From: Microbotryum silenes-acaulis
Lineage: Eukaryota; Basidiomycota; Microbotryomycetes; Microbotryales; Microbotryaceae
DNA length: 64,000 nt
Direction: 5' to 3'
Assembly (NCBI GenBank): GCA_003665825.1
Contig: QPFY01000008.1
Span: 620,001-684,000, forward strand
Shown here: piece by piece, positions 11,188 through 23,400 of the stretch
How positions within the stretch are numbered: the stretch's first letter is position 1
Layout of the letters: each line of letters starts with the position of its first letter
Translations under genes and position numbers: made by a program
The notes under the pieces: model-generated
Seen by the model: only the letters and a program-made list of their open reading frames with translations
What the model was told of the DNA's origin: nothing
Databases searched by the model: none

Positions 11188-12602
11188 TCAAGTCTTCAAC
11201 TCCAGATCAGCCGGGCACGTCGTCCTCGTCGACTGCAATTTCGCGATCTTGGTCCCAATCACACCTTGGATCTTGAACGTTAAACTGAGGCTAATAGGGA
11301 GGAGGGTTGAGGTTGAATTGGCGGTACAGGCTCGAATGACGTCGCCGTAGGTGGTGGAGTTTGTCGAGGTGTAGGTCCCGAGGAAGGAGATGGGGATCAT
11401 GACTGGGGTACGCAAGGGGAGTGAATGGGAGGAGTTGGTTTGGGTAATAAGTGGGTCTTTAGGGTTGGGGAGACTGACCATTCCTTTTCCTTCGTGCGGG
11501 AAGGGAGATTGCATTGTAGGGGAACCCTCCGGTTCCGATTATTTCGCTCGAGGACAGGTCCAAGACGGTCGCTTGTAAGGAGGTCATCTTGTTGGGAATC
11601 CAGGAGGAGGATGAGTCGACTGCCAAGGAAAGGAGTCACGTGAGCAATACTCAAACCGTGTTAATTAGAAGGTTAGGGATGCTTGGTCACCTTGGATTGA
11701 GATGTTGGCTGAAAACGCGAATGAGGCAGGCGAGGTCGAATAGTCCGCCTGGAAGCCCGCGTTGGCGGTAAAAGACGCCAGATCACTGGAAGAGAAAACA
11801 AACGCATAAGTACTGAGAGCCTTGCCTTCGCTTTGACTTCATTCGAGTCGCTTCGGTAAGTCCGAAGGACGAATATTCTCACTTTTCATTGGCCCAGTTA
11901 ACGCCTGGGACGCGAGGGATAAAGAAGAATAACAGGAGGCCTAGACTGTAGGACGAATGGTTGTTTTGACGAGAACGTCAGCGATTGTCTTTTGCTTCGT
12001 GTCGCCGTGCTAGCTCGCAGCCCTGCCATGCGCAATCCGTCCGAGCTCCTGCGCAAGAGCTTCGGATCTCGGAGTCCGGACCGAGAATTGCTCATATGTC
12101 CCTCCTTTTCCAGCACCCTTTAATACTCACCAAACCAGTACCGCAAATATCCCAAAAACCCAACGCTGTTTCCGATCGCCGAAATAGGACCTCCACTTGT
12201 CTCTTTTCTCATCGGCAGCACGGCGTTGTTGCTGGCGTTGCTGCTCACGAAGTTGGTCGTGTTCGTGCTCGAGCTTGCGTTGGATGTGATGTTGTTCGAG
12301 GAGTTGTTCGTTGTGAATGAGGGAGACCGTTTGGAGGTGGTTTGACCTGGGGGTTGGGGAGGTGAAGATTAGCTTGTGCATGTACTGCTTCAGTAGCTCC
12401 CGGCGTCAGGCGTGGCCTCTGCACTGGTGGAGCGGGAGGCGGTGTCTGCTACGTCAACCCTCGCAGCAAGTGGGGGAGTCTCAAAGCGTTCGCGTTCGGA
12501 TCAGGTTTCGAAAGACAGAGAAACTCACGATTGCAATGTCGCCGGGGTGGGCCTGAGAAAGTCGTCGTAGGTGTCGTAAGATTCTTCTTTGTAAGAGCTC
12601 AT
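11188..12602 (-). CDS. Type II single-pass membrane protein, LEA2-like lumenal/extracellular domain
   Basis: I do not recognise a named family. Six exons on the minus strand (12529-12602, 12131-12346, 11883-11945, 11691-11785, 11479-11619, 11188-11402) are all phase-consistent and encode 267 residues. The N-terminal 90 residues are hydrophilic and rich in Gln/Glu/His/Arg, likely a coiled coil (EQHHIQRKLEHEHDQLREQQ). Next comes one strong membrane segment (WVFGIFAVLVWCLGLLLFFF), then a Ser/Thr/Asn-rich beta-type domain with several N-glycosylation sequons and two Cys (ACTANST..., TTCPADL). The positive charge before the membrane span suggests the N-terminus is cytosolic. The layout resembles fungal vacuolar or plasma-membrane proteins with LEA2/DUF3712-like domains, but this is inference from architecture only. 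The 182-base first intron is the longest. Confidence 0.8.
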
Positions 12603-12926
12603 CGGGTCGAGTGGGATGGAACTGATGTAGACGGGAGTACGGACCATCTCGCTGCGGCGTCCGTTTCGAAGAACTCGTCGGCGTCCGTTTGGCGATCTTG
12701 GCACGTCGATTCCATTTCGGCTTTGGGAATCGCTAATCGTCCGGTCATAATGCGCGCCATTGCGCGCGGAGCTTCAAGCCGACGGCTACTCGGCTTTCCG
12801 GAAGGCCGTGCAGGCCCGTGCGAGTCGAGCAGCTGCCAAGTCGTCCGATTGCACCCACTCGCTCCCCCTCCGCACACTCACACCCCTTTCGCCCCTCGCC
12901 CACCCCCACCCTTACGCGAGCTCACC
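12603..12926. promoter_or_regulatory. Divergent promoter region, membrane protein / ETF beta
   Basis: 324 bases between the start codons of two divergent genes. C-rich runs (CCCACTCGCTCCCCCTCC-type) lie directly upstream of the ETF beta ATG. No other gene seen. Confidence 0.55.
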
Positions 12927-14269
12927 ATGCGCGCCTCGCCACCTACATGGATCAAGTTGTTGGTCCCGATCAAGCGCACGGTCGATTACTCGGTCAAAGT
13001 GCGCGTCGGGCCCAAGGGCGTCGAGACCGCCGGCGTAAAGCATTCTTTGGTCAGTCGACAGCTTTGCGCGGCATATTCAGCCAGGGTTGAGAACTGCCAC
13101 TAATGCTCGGTGACCTGGCTATGTAGAATCCCTTTTGCGAGATTGGTGAGTCGGCGTGCGAGGGTTCGATCGGTCGAGGAGAGGAAGCGTCATCGGCAGA
13201 CATCGGGAGAACGTCGTCCGGGGCTACGAAGGCGGCAGTCCATCGTTGGCCAATGATATGCCATTGATCGACATGCCAAAGCAACGGAGCAGCTCTGTTG
13301 TCTGGAGTGTTCTTCTCTCGATGGCACAGTTCCAGACATGCAGACATGCAGGCCAGGATCTACTAAAACACAAGCGCTGACACCCCACTTCTTCCCCCCT
13401 CCCCCCCTTTGGACGACCGGACCATCCCCCAGCCGTCGAGGAAGCCGTCCGCCTGCGTGAGAAGCTCAAAGAGCAGATCGAATCCATCACGGTCGTGACG
13501 ATCGGTCCTCCCAAAGCTGCCGACGTCTTGCGCACCGCATTGGCGATGGGCGCCGATGCGGCGATCCACGTCGAAGTCAAGGACGGTCAGGACGTGCAGC
13601 CTCTGGGTGTCGCGCAGGCGTTGAAGGCCATCGTCGAACAGGAGAAACCGGACCTCATCATTCTCGGCAAGCAAGCGATCGATGATGACTCGTCCCAGGT
13701 TGGAGGGATGCTCGCCGGGTTGTTGGATTGGCCCCAGGCCAACTTTGCGAGCAAGCTTGAGGTCGAGGGGGACAAGATCAAGGTGGCGAGGGAGATTGAT
13801 GGTGGGTTGGAGACGTTGACGATGGCTTTGCCGGCGGTGGTGACGACCGATTTGAGGTTGAACGAGCCGCGTTATGCGAGCTTGCCGAACATCATGAAGG
13901 TTCGTTCTGCTTTCTCTTCCCGGATTTTTAATTGCGGGGTCTCGAGACAGGGCTCCGGCAGATTGTTGGTCTTATCTATACATGTGTTGACTCGTCTGAA
14001 TCTCAACACGGCGTATAGGCCAAGAAGAAGCCGCTCAAGAAGATGAAGGCAGAGGACCTCAAGGTGGATCTGACGCCGCGCTTGGAGACGCTCCAGGTCG
14101 AGGCCCCGCCGGCACGACAGGGTGGTGCCAAGGTTAGTCATCAGGCAATTGCAAAAGGATTTAAAACAAAGTATTCCACTGTCCAAAATTGATGATTCCC
14201 TCTTTTTGTCGTTAGGTCGGCTCGGTGGATGAGATCGTCAGTAAACTCAAGGAGGCTGGCGTGCTGTAA
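12927..14269 (+). CDS. ETFB: Electron transfer flavoprotein beta subunit
   Basis: Exons 12927-13049, 13127-13145, 13433-13899, 14019-14132 and 14216-14269 code 258 residues, typical of ETF beta. It begins [20 protein letters not shown] and contains [40 protein letters not shown], the nucleotide (AMP)-binding [20 protein letters not shown] and [14 protein letters not shown], the last close to the electron-transferring recognition loop of the family. With ETF alpha it carries electrons from mitochondrial acyl-CoA dehydrogenases to ETF-ubiquinone oxidoreductase. No obvious cleavable presequence is visible, as in other ETF beta proteins. Exon 2 is only 19 nt. A longer open frame exists upstream but in sequence that looks like promoter. 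Confidence 0.97.
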
Positions 14270-14580
14270 AAAGTGACGGGCCACGGTGAATGACCAGTAA
14301 CACTAGGAGTAATCTGAAATCATGAAATCGGCTACACACGTTTATTGATCCTACCTGGACGAAAGACGAGGCCTTGCCTGCCAAGAAGAAATGACGGCGC
14401 GGCCTAGTATGGTTCAGAGTTGAGGGAAGCGGTCCGTGCGAGGGAAACGTTCCGTCGTCTTCCTTTCTCGCGCGTCGTCGCTGCAAGTCGCTGAAGCGCT
14501 GAGGCAAGCGTTTCCCAAGGCCCTACGCCTACTGCCCTCCACCCCACGCCACCCTACCACATACACATCTCATTACTACC
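14270..14580. promoter_or_regulatory. eEF1B gamma promoter / ETF beta 3' region
   Basis: 311 bases between two plus-strand genes. The final 60 bases before the ATG are C/T/A-rich with almost no G, typical of strongly expressed fungal genes. No other gene seen. Confidence 0.55.
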
Positions 14581-16421
14581 ATGGCATTCGGAACACTTTA
14601 CGGCGTAGGTCCATTCTTTCTCTCGGGAACAGCAGATGCATCGATTACGATGTGAGCTTCCGCTTGACTCGGCTAGCCGGCCACTGCTGGCGTTCGCTGG
14701 AGGTGTGCGAAACGTGGTGGTGTGGCCCCGTGAATCCACTTCAGCGTCGCATCTGCCCGCTTCACACAGCGACAGTGCAGTTCCAACGCACCCCTTTGGT
14801 TGGTGCGAGTTCATGCTGCAGGTGCACATGTTCCTCGGACTGTTGTACGCTGCCCAGGACGTGTGCTCTGCTGTGCGGAATCGTTCGCTGGATTTCTGGT
14901 TCGCCACGCAACGGCCAGCCCAGCCAGCGCCAGCACGGTCACCACCAGCAGCAGCCAGCAGCCACACTTGCTCGCTCGTGGCCTCCATCAGCTTGCAATC
15001 AAGCACTCATTCACGTCACTGACCCCCTTTCTCTACCCGCTCACTCGTCTCGCTATTCGCGCCCCTCTCACCACCAACCCAACCCATACCATACCTTCCT
15101 ACATCCCCCCACGCCCATAGTTCCCCGGCAACTCCCGCACCAACGCCGCGCTCGTCGTGGCCCAGTACGAGGGCATCGAACTCGACTTTGTCGATGTGCA
15201 CCCCTTCGCTGAGGGAGGCATCGATGCCGCCTACAAGGCCAAGTTCCCCTTGGGACTCGTGAGTCATGCTTCATCTGCGTTTCTCTCTCTCCCGAGCCGC
15301 CTTCTGAACAACCCCTCTCCCTTCTTCCCTCCTAGGTCCCCGGCCTTGAAGTAGGCAGCCTCTTGCTCTCCGAGACCCTCGCCATCTCGACCTACCTCGC
15401 CTCGCAGAGCAACAAGGCCAACCTCCTCGGCTCGACCAAGGAGGAGACCGCGATCGTCTACCAGTGGGCCTCGTGGGCCAACCAGGAATTGCTCCCCAAA
15501 CTCGGCTCCTGGTTCGCCCCCCTCCTCGGCATGGTCCCTTACAACAAGAAGGCCGTTGACGACGCCAAGGCCGTCGTTCTTGCCCGCGGCGACTACCTCG
15601 AGAAGGTCTTGGCCAACAAGACCTTCCTCGCGACCGAGCGCATCACCATCGCCGATATTCTCCTCGCCGCCGTGCTCGCCCGTGGCTTCGAGAGGGTTCT
15701 CGACGCCGAGTACCGCGCCGCGCGACCCAACACGATGCGCTACTTCAACACGGTCGTGCACCAACCCGAGTTCCAGGCGGTCCTCAAGGGCGAGCCCACT
15801 TTGTGCGAAAAGGCGGTCCAGTACACCCCTCCCAAGAAGGAGGCCAAGCCCGCTGCCGCCGCCGCCGCCGCTGCTGCGCCCAAGGCCAAGGCCGCGCCCA
15901 AGCCCAAGGACGACGAGGAGGACGAGCCCTCGGCCCCGTCGGAGCCCAAGGCCAAGCACCCGTGCGAGGCGCTCGGCCCCGCCAAGTCGTTCCCCCTTGA
16001 CGAGTGGAAGCGACAGTACTCCAACAACGACACCCCCGTCGCGTTCGAGTGGCTCGAGAAGAACTTTGACGCGCAAGAGTACTCGCTGTGGAAGTGCGAG
16101 TTCAAGTACCCCGACGAGCTGACGCAGGTGTTCATGTCGTCCAACTTGATCACTGGCTTCCACTCGCGATTGGAAGGCTCGAGGAAGTACGTCTTTGGCT
16201 CGGCCGGCGTTTACGGCACCAACAACAACTCCAAGATCGTGGGTGTCTACCTCATCCGCGGTTCGGACTACAAGGGCGTCTTTGACGTTGCCCCCGATTA
16301 CGAGTCGTACGAGTTCACCCCCTTGGACCTTAAGAACGATCGTGACTTCATCCTCGGCTGCTGGGCATGGACCAACACTTACGAGGGTCTCGAATACGCC
16401 GACGGCAAGGTCATGAAGTAA
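14581..16421 (+). CDS. EEF1G: Translation elongation factor 1B gamma subunit
   Basis: Three exons: 14581-14604, 15121-15258 and 15336-16421 (415 residues). MAFGTLYG is followed by FPGNSRTNAALVVAQYEGIE, a glutathione-S-transferase N-domain, then a GST C-domain (about residues 80-200), an Ala/Lys/Pro/Asp-rich linker (KPAAAAAAAAAPKAKAAPKP) and the conserved EF1G domain (KSFPLDEWKRQYSNND, FDVAPDYESYEFTPLDLKND, ending ADGKVMK). It is the scaffold of the eEF1B guanine-exchange complex that recharges eEF1A. The first exon carries only 8 codons and is followed by a 516-base intron, an arrangement common in highly expressed fungal translation genes, where such introns may enhance expression (inference). 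A long opposite-strand open frame over exon 3 is a codon-bias shadow. Confidence 0.97.
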
Positions 16422-17229
16422 ACGCTTTCTATGTTCGAAAGATGGTCTCTTCATTTCCTCTTCCCCTTGTCACCTCCAACTCCTAAAAGTCGATCTCTTC
16501 TTCCCCCAACCCATCGCCACTTCTTCCGCCTTCCCGGAGTTTGCTCATGCCCTACCACCTCTTTATAGATCTCTTTTACTTCTCCCCACCACCCCTTATT
16601 TTCTAATGTCAAATCTCTGTTGAGGCAGATGATCGGACTTTGGGCGGTTGATCGACCTCCCTTTCTTCTACTACTACCTGCCGCGTTCTTTGTTCCCTTC
16701 CCCTCCCTCCTAAAAGGGTATTATTTTCTTTCAGCTTCTTTTCTCGTGTGCAATCCCCACCGAACTTGTATGTTGAAGGGAACCAAAATGATCGCAGTCG
16801 GTCGTGGAGAGTACTCGATACTATAGGGTCGTTCGATTGAACGTGGAGGACTTTCTGCGACTAGTAGGCTACAATGCACTCGGGTGAGAATGGGTACGAT
16901 TGAGAGAAAGCGTTCCGCAGAATAAGCTAGTCACATCAGAGATGAAGGCTAGTTTTTAAGAAGTCAAAAAGTGTTTTGTGTCCGGTCCAGGAGGAGGCTC
17001 CCCTCGACGCGCAACTGTTTCCTGAGTTGAGGCAGTGCCAAAAGGCGGGTTGGAAGCAACGTTAAAAGCGAGAAAAATGGGTGCTACAAAACAAGTGAAA
17101 GCGTCCATTCGGAATAGCACATTGTCTACTAGCACATTGTCTACTGGGAACGCGTCGAGACCTTGTGCTGCACCATCACGGGCGGCGACGACTCCGGACT
17201 GGTCGGGTTCGACATCTTGTCCTTCATCC
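16422..17229. other. Convergent intergenic spacer
   Basis: 808 bases between converging genes. The first ~350 bases are T/C-rich (probable eEF1B gamma 3' UTR). A tandem 15-bp duplication of AGCACATTGTCTACT lies at about 17116-17146. No gene recognised. Confidence 0.5.
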
Positions 17230-19193
17230 TTAAATCGGGCGAGGAGCGGTTGATGAAGAAGCGATGGCGGAAAGAGCTGAGATTGAACTTGGGCCTGTGC
17301 GACTATTCGACCACCATGATTTACCGCCTACGCCTGGTGAGGCCGAAGGGTTCGGTTGATGCGTGGATTGAGGAGCGGTCGTAGATGATGGTGCGTTTCG
17401 TGAGTCGTAGGAGAAGGAAACGCCTGGGAACTCGGTATTTTCTTCGACCTGCTGAATCTCTTCTTCCAGAGGGGGTAGCATCGTCGACAAGTTGCGATGG
17501 TGCGTTTTCGCTGGTGGCCCGGAAGAGTTCGATGATGCTTTAGTCGAGGTTGATCGCTGTAATGGGTGTAGCTTTGAGGCTTGAAGCGTATATTCGTATT
17601 CCTTGACGGGGTTCTTCAACATCCGATACGCTTGCGCAATACGACCGCAGCATGAAGCTTGGGCCTTGAGTTGGTTGGGTTCGGCGGCGAACAATTGTTG
17701 CGCTTCGAGGAGGTAGTCGATCGCGAGTTGGTGGTCGCCGCAGCGGAGCATGACGAGGGAAAGACGATAGAGGGACCATGCTTCGTCGACGGGTTGGCTG
17801 ACTTGTCGGTAGAGCAAGGATGCTTCTTCGAGGTACGACACTGCGGCGGGGAATAGCTCCCCCTTTGCGGCGAGCTTTCCCAAAGCGTAGGAGCAATCCG
17901 CATCCGCTGCAACGAATTTGATCCAAGTCTCGCCCAACCGACGAAAGATGACTCGGGCTTGGAGGTAGTATGCGAACGAAGTGGCGTATTCCCGTTCGGT
18001 CGTGTACAGTTTCGCGACGGCGTATAGAGTTCGTGCTTCACGCACCGAGTCCGAGAGCTTGCAAAAGAGCACGAGGGCCTGCTTGTAGAAGAGGATGGCG
18101 GAGGGCGGGTCCGAGGAAGAGAGCAGGTTCGCCAATTCGCACAAGGTCGAAGCTTCTTGGGACATGTTGTCCGTTTCGATCAGGATCACGATCGCCTAGA
18201 TACATGTTGATTGGAGAAGGAAGTCGGAAACGTCAGAGCTCAAGGTGAAAGACTCGATGGCTTGAAGAAGCGAGCAGACTCACGTTTTTGAGGTAGTCAG
18301 CGGCTTGCACAGGATCGCCTGAGGCAATGCAAACAAGTCCCAGTTGTTGCAAACATGTCGCTTCCTTGGCCAAATCGCCTATTCTTTGAAAGATCGATCG
18401 AGCCTGGATGGATACAGAACCGTCAGTATCGCGAAGCTCCTAGGGGCGAAAGAAAATGGAGAGTTTCTGCCCGCCCTCGAGATGCACTAAAACTTGGTCG
18501 TACCTCGAGCAACAGCTTCGCTGCACCGTGATTGTCGCCCAGCTTGGAGGCACGGTATCCGAGGTTGGCAGTCAAGTTCGCGACCTTCCAAGCCGCCTTG
18601 CTTGCTTTCTTGTCCTCGCTCGCCTGCTTAAAAGCCTCGTATGATCCGAGGAACTGCCGCCGGGCTTGGGAGACCCCATCCGTGGTCGAGATGTCTTTAA
18701 GTGTTGCTTCCTTGTACATCTTCTTTCCCTTGAGAACCAGTGAGGCAAGACGACGTTCATGCTCATCCGAAGGTCCGGCCCTGGGTTCACTCCGAGGGGA
18801 CGAGTTTGGTTCAATCGTCATCGTCGGACCCCGCGGTTCTACGCGCTCCGTCGGCGGTGCGACCACGGGCTGTGAAAGGTCTTCTTCGACTGATGGAAGC
18901 TTAATACGAGGCGATGACTTTCGTCGTGGCGATACGGCAATGCTTGTTCTTGTTTTCACGTTGGTGGAAGCAGTTTGACGCCGCGTCGCAGCGAGTCTCG
19001 AATGCAGTCTCGGATGATCCGCTTCTTGCAGGCGAAGAGTTAGCGAACCGTTGACGGACTCGGACTGCGACCGTTGAGACTCGGCGTCCAGTGCGCGAGT
19101 GACGATTGACGTCGAAGAGCGGCGCAGAGTGGACGAGCCACTGCCTTCAGGGATGATGGAAAGTCGAGTAACACTTGTTGTACGTGAACCCAT
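17230..19193 (-). CDS. Tetratricopeptide-repeat protein, function unknown
   Basis: Three exons on the minus strand (18504-19193, 18284-18403, 17230-18195), 591 residues. The N-terminal ~160 residues are Ser/Arg/Pro-rich and disordered. From about residue 165 to 430 the protein is a run of helical hairpins with TPR spacing: GDNHGAAKLLLEARSIFQRI, GDPVQAADYLKNAIVILIET, SDPPSAILFYKQALVLFCKL, REYATSFAYYLQARVIFRRL, GELFPAAVSYLEEASLLYRQ and GDHQLAIDYLLEAQQLF. The C-terminal ~130 residues are again Ser/Pro-rich with PSSTTAPQSTHQPNPSASPG. TPR arrays are protein-binding scaffolds; the partner is not indicated. The start is the ATG giving MGSRTTSVTR; an upstream TTG would only add seven residues. All junctions are GT-AG and in phase. 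Confidence 0.85.
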
Positions 19194-20429
19194 GTCAACC
19201 TCGTAGCACTTCAATGGTTTCGCCCGCTAAGCTGGTGACCGTGAGTCCCGAGTCCCGAGTCCCGAGATCAGAATGTGCGAGCTGACCGGTGGTCGATCAC
19301 TTCGGCTCGGTGGTGTTGCGATCTACACCCAGTGCGATCGACGTTTGCGACTGACGAGCCAAGACGTACTGCAAGGCCGGTTCCCACCTACTCCCGCAGC
19401 GCTATGGCTTTAAGAATGACAAGCCAAGCTGGTCAACAAAGGCCAGTTAGGAGGTGCGTGATGTAGTGCCGTATGGCGAGGCGTGGGCGAGGTGTGAGGC
19501 CGGGGTCTGATGCGCTTTGATGGTTGCGCGACCGTTGCGATGAGCTGTCGAAACAGGGGGCGGGGCTCCCAATCGAGGGTACTTCAGTTTGTCGGCGGAT
19601 CCCTGCTATTCTACCGTCGGCGATACCCAAGTTCGAAGCCCGTTAGAGCAAGGTTTCGACTCTGTTTATATACGGCAGCTAGCCGGTAGCTTCCTGAACG
19701 GGCGGGGTCTGATGACGAGGAGCTTCTCAGCGGCCAACGTCCCCAGTGTTGCACAACCCGCTCGTCAGAGCTCGGAAAATCGGACCGCTGGTGGAAAAGG
19801 TTTCAGATCCTTGCTCAAAGTGCGGCGCGTCGCGACGCGCGCGTGTGAGTTGCAGTGTTCCGCGCGGGTGGCGGGCCGGCATCCAAAGTGATCATCATAC
19901 AACGCCGTGCAGCTCGAGCCATGTGGCCGTCAAAGGGTGGACAGAGCTTGTTTCTAAGTCCGCGCTTACTTCGGACCTGAAGCCTCATTTCTGAGCAGTT
20001 CTCCAGTGCTCCTGCGCCCTCCCCGTCGGACTCAGCTCGGATCTTCTAGCGATGCTGGGGTCGCACTGCACCTGCGGCTCAGACTGCTCCAGAATGCATC
20101 CGATCTCCAGCTCTGATGGATTACTAGCGCTCAAGTTTTGCGGGAGAGAACTCGGGTGCATTGCATGCGATTCAGTTATAACATCAACAACAGGGCAGAA
20201 AATGCGGGAGAGAGAGAGAGAGAGAGTCGAACAAAGTAAACGAGAGTGAAAAGAAGACTAGGTCTCATCACGTGATGCGTCTCTCGCGGCTGTTGGCCGT
20301 GGTGAGCAATTACCGCGTTTGCTGTTGTCGAGCTTTTGCTTGGCCAATTGATTGTGGTATCTATCACACAACACAGACAGAGCCTTTATCAGAGACAGCC
20401 CAAGTGTCTCGGGAAAACCTGATATTTAC
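19194..20429. other. Intergenic region between TPR gene start and CSF1 3' end
   Basis: 1,236 bases. It holds the TPR gene promoter and the CSF1 3' UTR. Small repeats: about three tandem GTCCCGA units near 19243-19264 and a GA dinucleotide run at 20208-20226. A few short open frames have no recognisable content. Confidence 0.5.
20208..20226. repeat. (GA)n microsatellite
   Basis: About nine uninterrupted GA units just downstream of the CSF1 stop codon (CSF1 is on the minus strand). Confidence 0.9.
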
Positions 20430-23400
20430 TCACGTGGCAGAGAGCAAGATGAGGATCTCTTCGAGCGGACTGGTCACACCGGTGTGGACCCAAGCGGGGT
20501 ATCTTTCGCGTTGTACGCCGATCCATTTGAGAGGTGGCGTAGCTGTAAGAGAACAGAGACGTACATGTGTCAATCACGAAGATCTCGTCGTAGTGGGGGA
20601 CAGGTCGAGAAGAGGGTAACGGGTGAAACGCAAAGCCTCACCTTCACCAAGTTGTTTGAATTGGGGCTCTTGCACCTTGATATTGGTTACGGCCACAAAC
20701 TCGAGCGGTCCATGGGCACCGGTCGCAGCTTGTACCAAAGGTGTCGGCTTCATTAGGACGGGCCCCAGTTCGCCTGCCGACGGGTCCAAATTCTGGCCGC
20801 TCGACGTGCTTGTGTCGGCATCGAGTTTTGGTGTCGGCGACGCTGCAGAGAGCTGGGGCTTGAGCGGGGTGGGTCGATCAGACGTGAAGCCACTCGGGCC
20901 AGAAGACTCCTTTTCCGCCATCACTTGATCCATTCGCTCTTGGTAAAGGGTCGTTACCTTACCTAATGTCTTCAAGAGCGCGTACTACAAGGAGGGATAC
21001 GACGGAAGCGCTTCTGCGGTCAGCCAAAGGTAGAAGGATCACGTCGGTAATGTCTTACGTTGAGGGTGACGTCGTACTGTCCTCCAGACGTCAATTCGAA
21101 AGTGTGCAATAGTCGGTTCGATCCGAAAGCTTGCGTCGATTTCATCAGGACTTCGGTGAGACCGATTTCGAAGATGACGCTCGGTCTCGACGTTCGGAAG
21201 AGCTCGAACCAAGCGGGCACGTCGTACTCGCCCACTTGCGTGTTCGTGAGTCGGGTGTGCGAGACTCTGCGAACGGACTGAGACGTTCGGACGCATACAT
21301 TAGCGGGTGTGCTAGGAATTGATACTTACAGAAGTACTGGAGGACCTACGAATCCACCGAGGAACAGCTTGAGATGGCGATGCGTTGTCTGGTCCGCCTC
21401 GACGCTGCGCGTGAGATTGGCACGCACCCCTCCACCTGCATCAAATCGGAAGACTTGTCCCTCGTTGAAGCTATCGGGGAACACGGCAAGACGGATGCGA
21501 AGAAGCTCGAGCTTGAGTTCGTTCGAGATGCGGATCGAACATTTGGCGGCCTCATCATCGAGCGCAAGCTTGGACGCAACAGCCGACACGATGTTGGCAC
21601 CACGTTGGATCGTCGACGGCCGAGGTGGAAGCCCCGAGTCGGCGAGAGATTTGTCGGCCTCGGCACTCTTCTCGGCGATGAGGAGCTCGATACGATGCAG
21701 CACACGGATCAGAGTCGGGAATGTGCCGGTCGTGAGAATGACGTTGAAGGAACCCATTTTGACATGGAACGCAAGGCCGAGCTCTGCGCTGGCTGTGGTC
21801 GTCTGAGACCAGTCATCAATGACATCGACGGCGATGGGGTCGGACTGCAGCGCCAGCATCTTTTTCGACTCGAAGTCGACCGTAGCCTTTGTTTCTCCGA
21901 TGCCAATCTGGATCTGAAGCTACGCAGCCGTATCATCACAAGCTATCAGGTTAGCGCGATTTCTCACAACTTGGAAAACCGCGGTCGCAGCAATTAACAT
22001 ACCAGATCCGCCGTCCCCCTCTCCTTCGCGCCACTGGCTTCATCCCGAAGTCGAGTCGAGAACAGAATGCCGTCAGTTACGATCGACCCACTGGCTTTGC
22101 CTTCGCCCGTGATTCGTAGACTCTTGACGCTCGAAGAGACCAGCCTCGAGTGGCCGGGTATCCATCGAAGTCTGCCATTGAGAACATCCGCAGAAAGCTT
22201 AACCCGGCCGATTGAATGCCCGAGGTCGCAAGTAATCTCAAACCGAATGACCTCGAGCAACGCGAGTGTAGAGGTCCTTGAAACAGGAGCACTTGCGGTG
22301 GGCAAGGCCAGCGATGAAGTCGAAGGGCTGCTATCTGGAAGCGAGGCGCCAAAGTCGAGCTCCATGCGGTCCACCCAGATTGCTTTGAAACACATCCACA
22401 CTTGCAGGTTCCGGAAGTTGGCGGCCGCTGACACATCGGGGACCAGCACAGTGATGGACGTGATATCAGAGCTCTCGCCCAATGATCCATCTGTGGCGGG
22501 CCGGAATGCTACCGAGGCAGCGATACCTCTGGCCTCAGCATTGAGACATCGTTCCAGTCCTCGCGCATGGTCGTGCCGGACGTCGGCCGATATTCCATCG
22601 ACGGTTATCGCAAGCTCGACCCTTCTCTCGCTGGGGGTCCATGTGAGTAAGAATCCTCCGCTGTTCCAGAAGAGAGCTGCGGTCACCGGAACGACTGAGT
22701 TACAGGTGATCTTGAGCGATGACTCGTCGATCTTGAGGCTTACACCGAGCCGCAACCGTCCAAATGCACTTGGTGCGAATGCGCCGGACTGATCAGTCGC
22801 CGCTGCGACCTCGACGGGCGCTGTTCGAACCATTGCGACCTGCGTAGGAGCAGCGGACCGACTTTTCATGGCGTTGACGACACTCGTGATGAACGGGATC
22901 AGAGTAGGCTTTAGCGTGTTGCTGCTGCCGTGGATGCGGATGCCGACGTGCAAGTGCGTCAACTCGGATGGCGACGAATCCTGGGTTTCGGCCCAGACCG
23001 ATACGACGGGCAGCTCTATGAGATCAGGTGCATCAGCGATATCAATGGTCCCGTAGCGGAGCGATCTCGGGGGAGACCTGATGTCGTGCAGCGACCTCGC
23101 GCTCCGAGTGTGGTTGGGCCGTGTAACGCTGGACCTCGACGTGCCGGTCGGTGTGGACGCACCACCCGTGGCGCCGCCCTTCCTCGCAGAGTGCAGGCGA
23201 ATTTTGCCCGACTCGAAATTAAACGTGGCGCGGATCCGAAGCGCAATTGAGGAAGACGATGACCGGCGGCAGGGGTCGAGCTGATCCACGACAGGCGCTG
23301 CAGTCGACGATAGCGAAACCTCGGGCTGCAAAGCCAGTTTAGAAAAGCGCTCGTGACTCAGACGGTACATGTCCATCAGCGCGTATAGACAAGCGACGAT

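Noticed and set aside
12347..12528. Extra coding exon in the type II membrane protein gene
   Set aside because: Candidate exons in this stretch either contain stops or break the phase. A direct join of 12529 to 12346 keeps frame, so it is treated as one intron.
12531..12926. Long in-frame extension upstream of the ETF beta ATG
   Set aside because: It overlaps the divergent gene's first exon and reads Pro/His/Thr-rich promoter sequence; ETF beta family proteins begin close to the chosen Met.
15264..16454. 396-codon minus-strand open frame opposite eEF1B gamma
   Set aside because: It lies antisense to a strongly codon-biased gene; its Gly/Leu/Val-rich repeats are the mirror of the Ala/Lys/Pro linker codons.
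19194..19214. Upstream extension of the TPR protein start
   Set aside because: The extension begins with TTG, not ATG; the ATG at 19193 is the better start.
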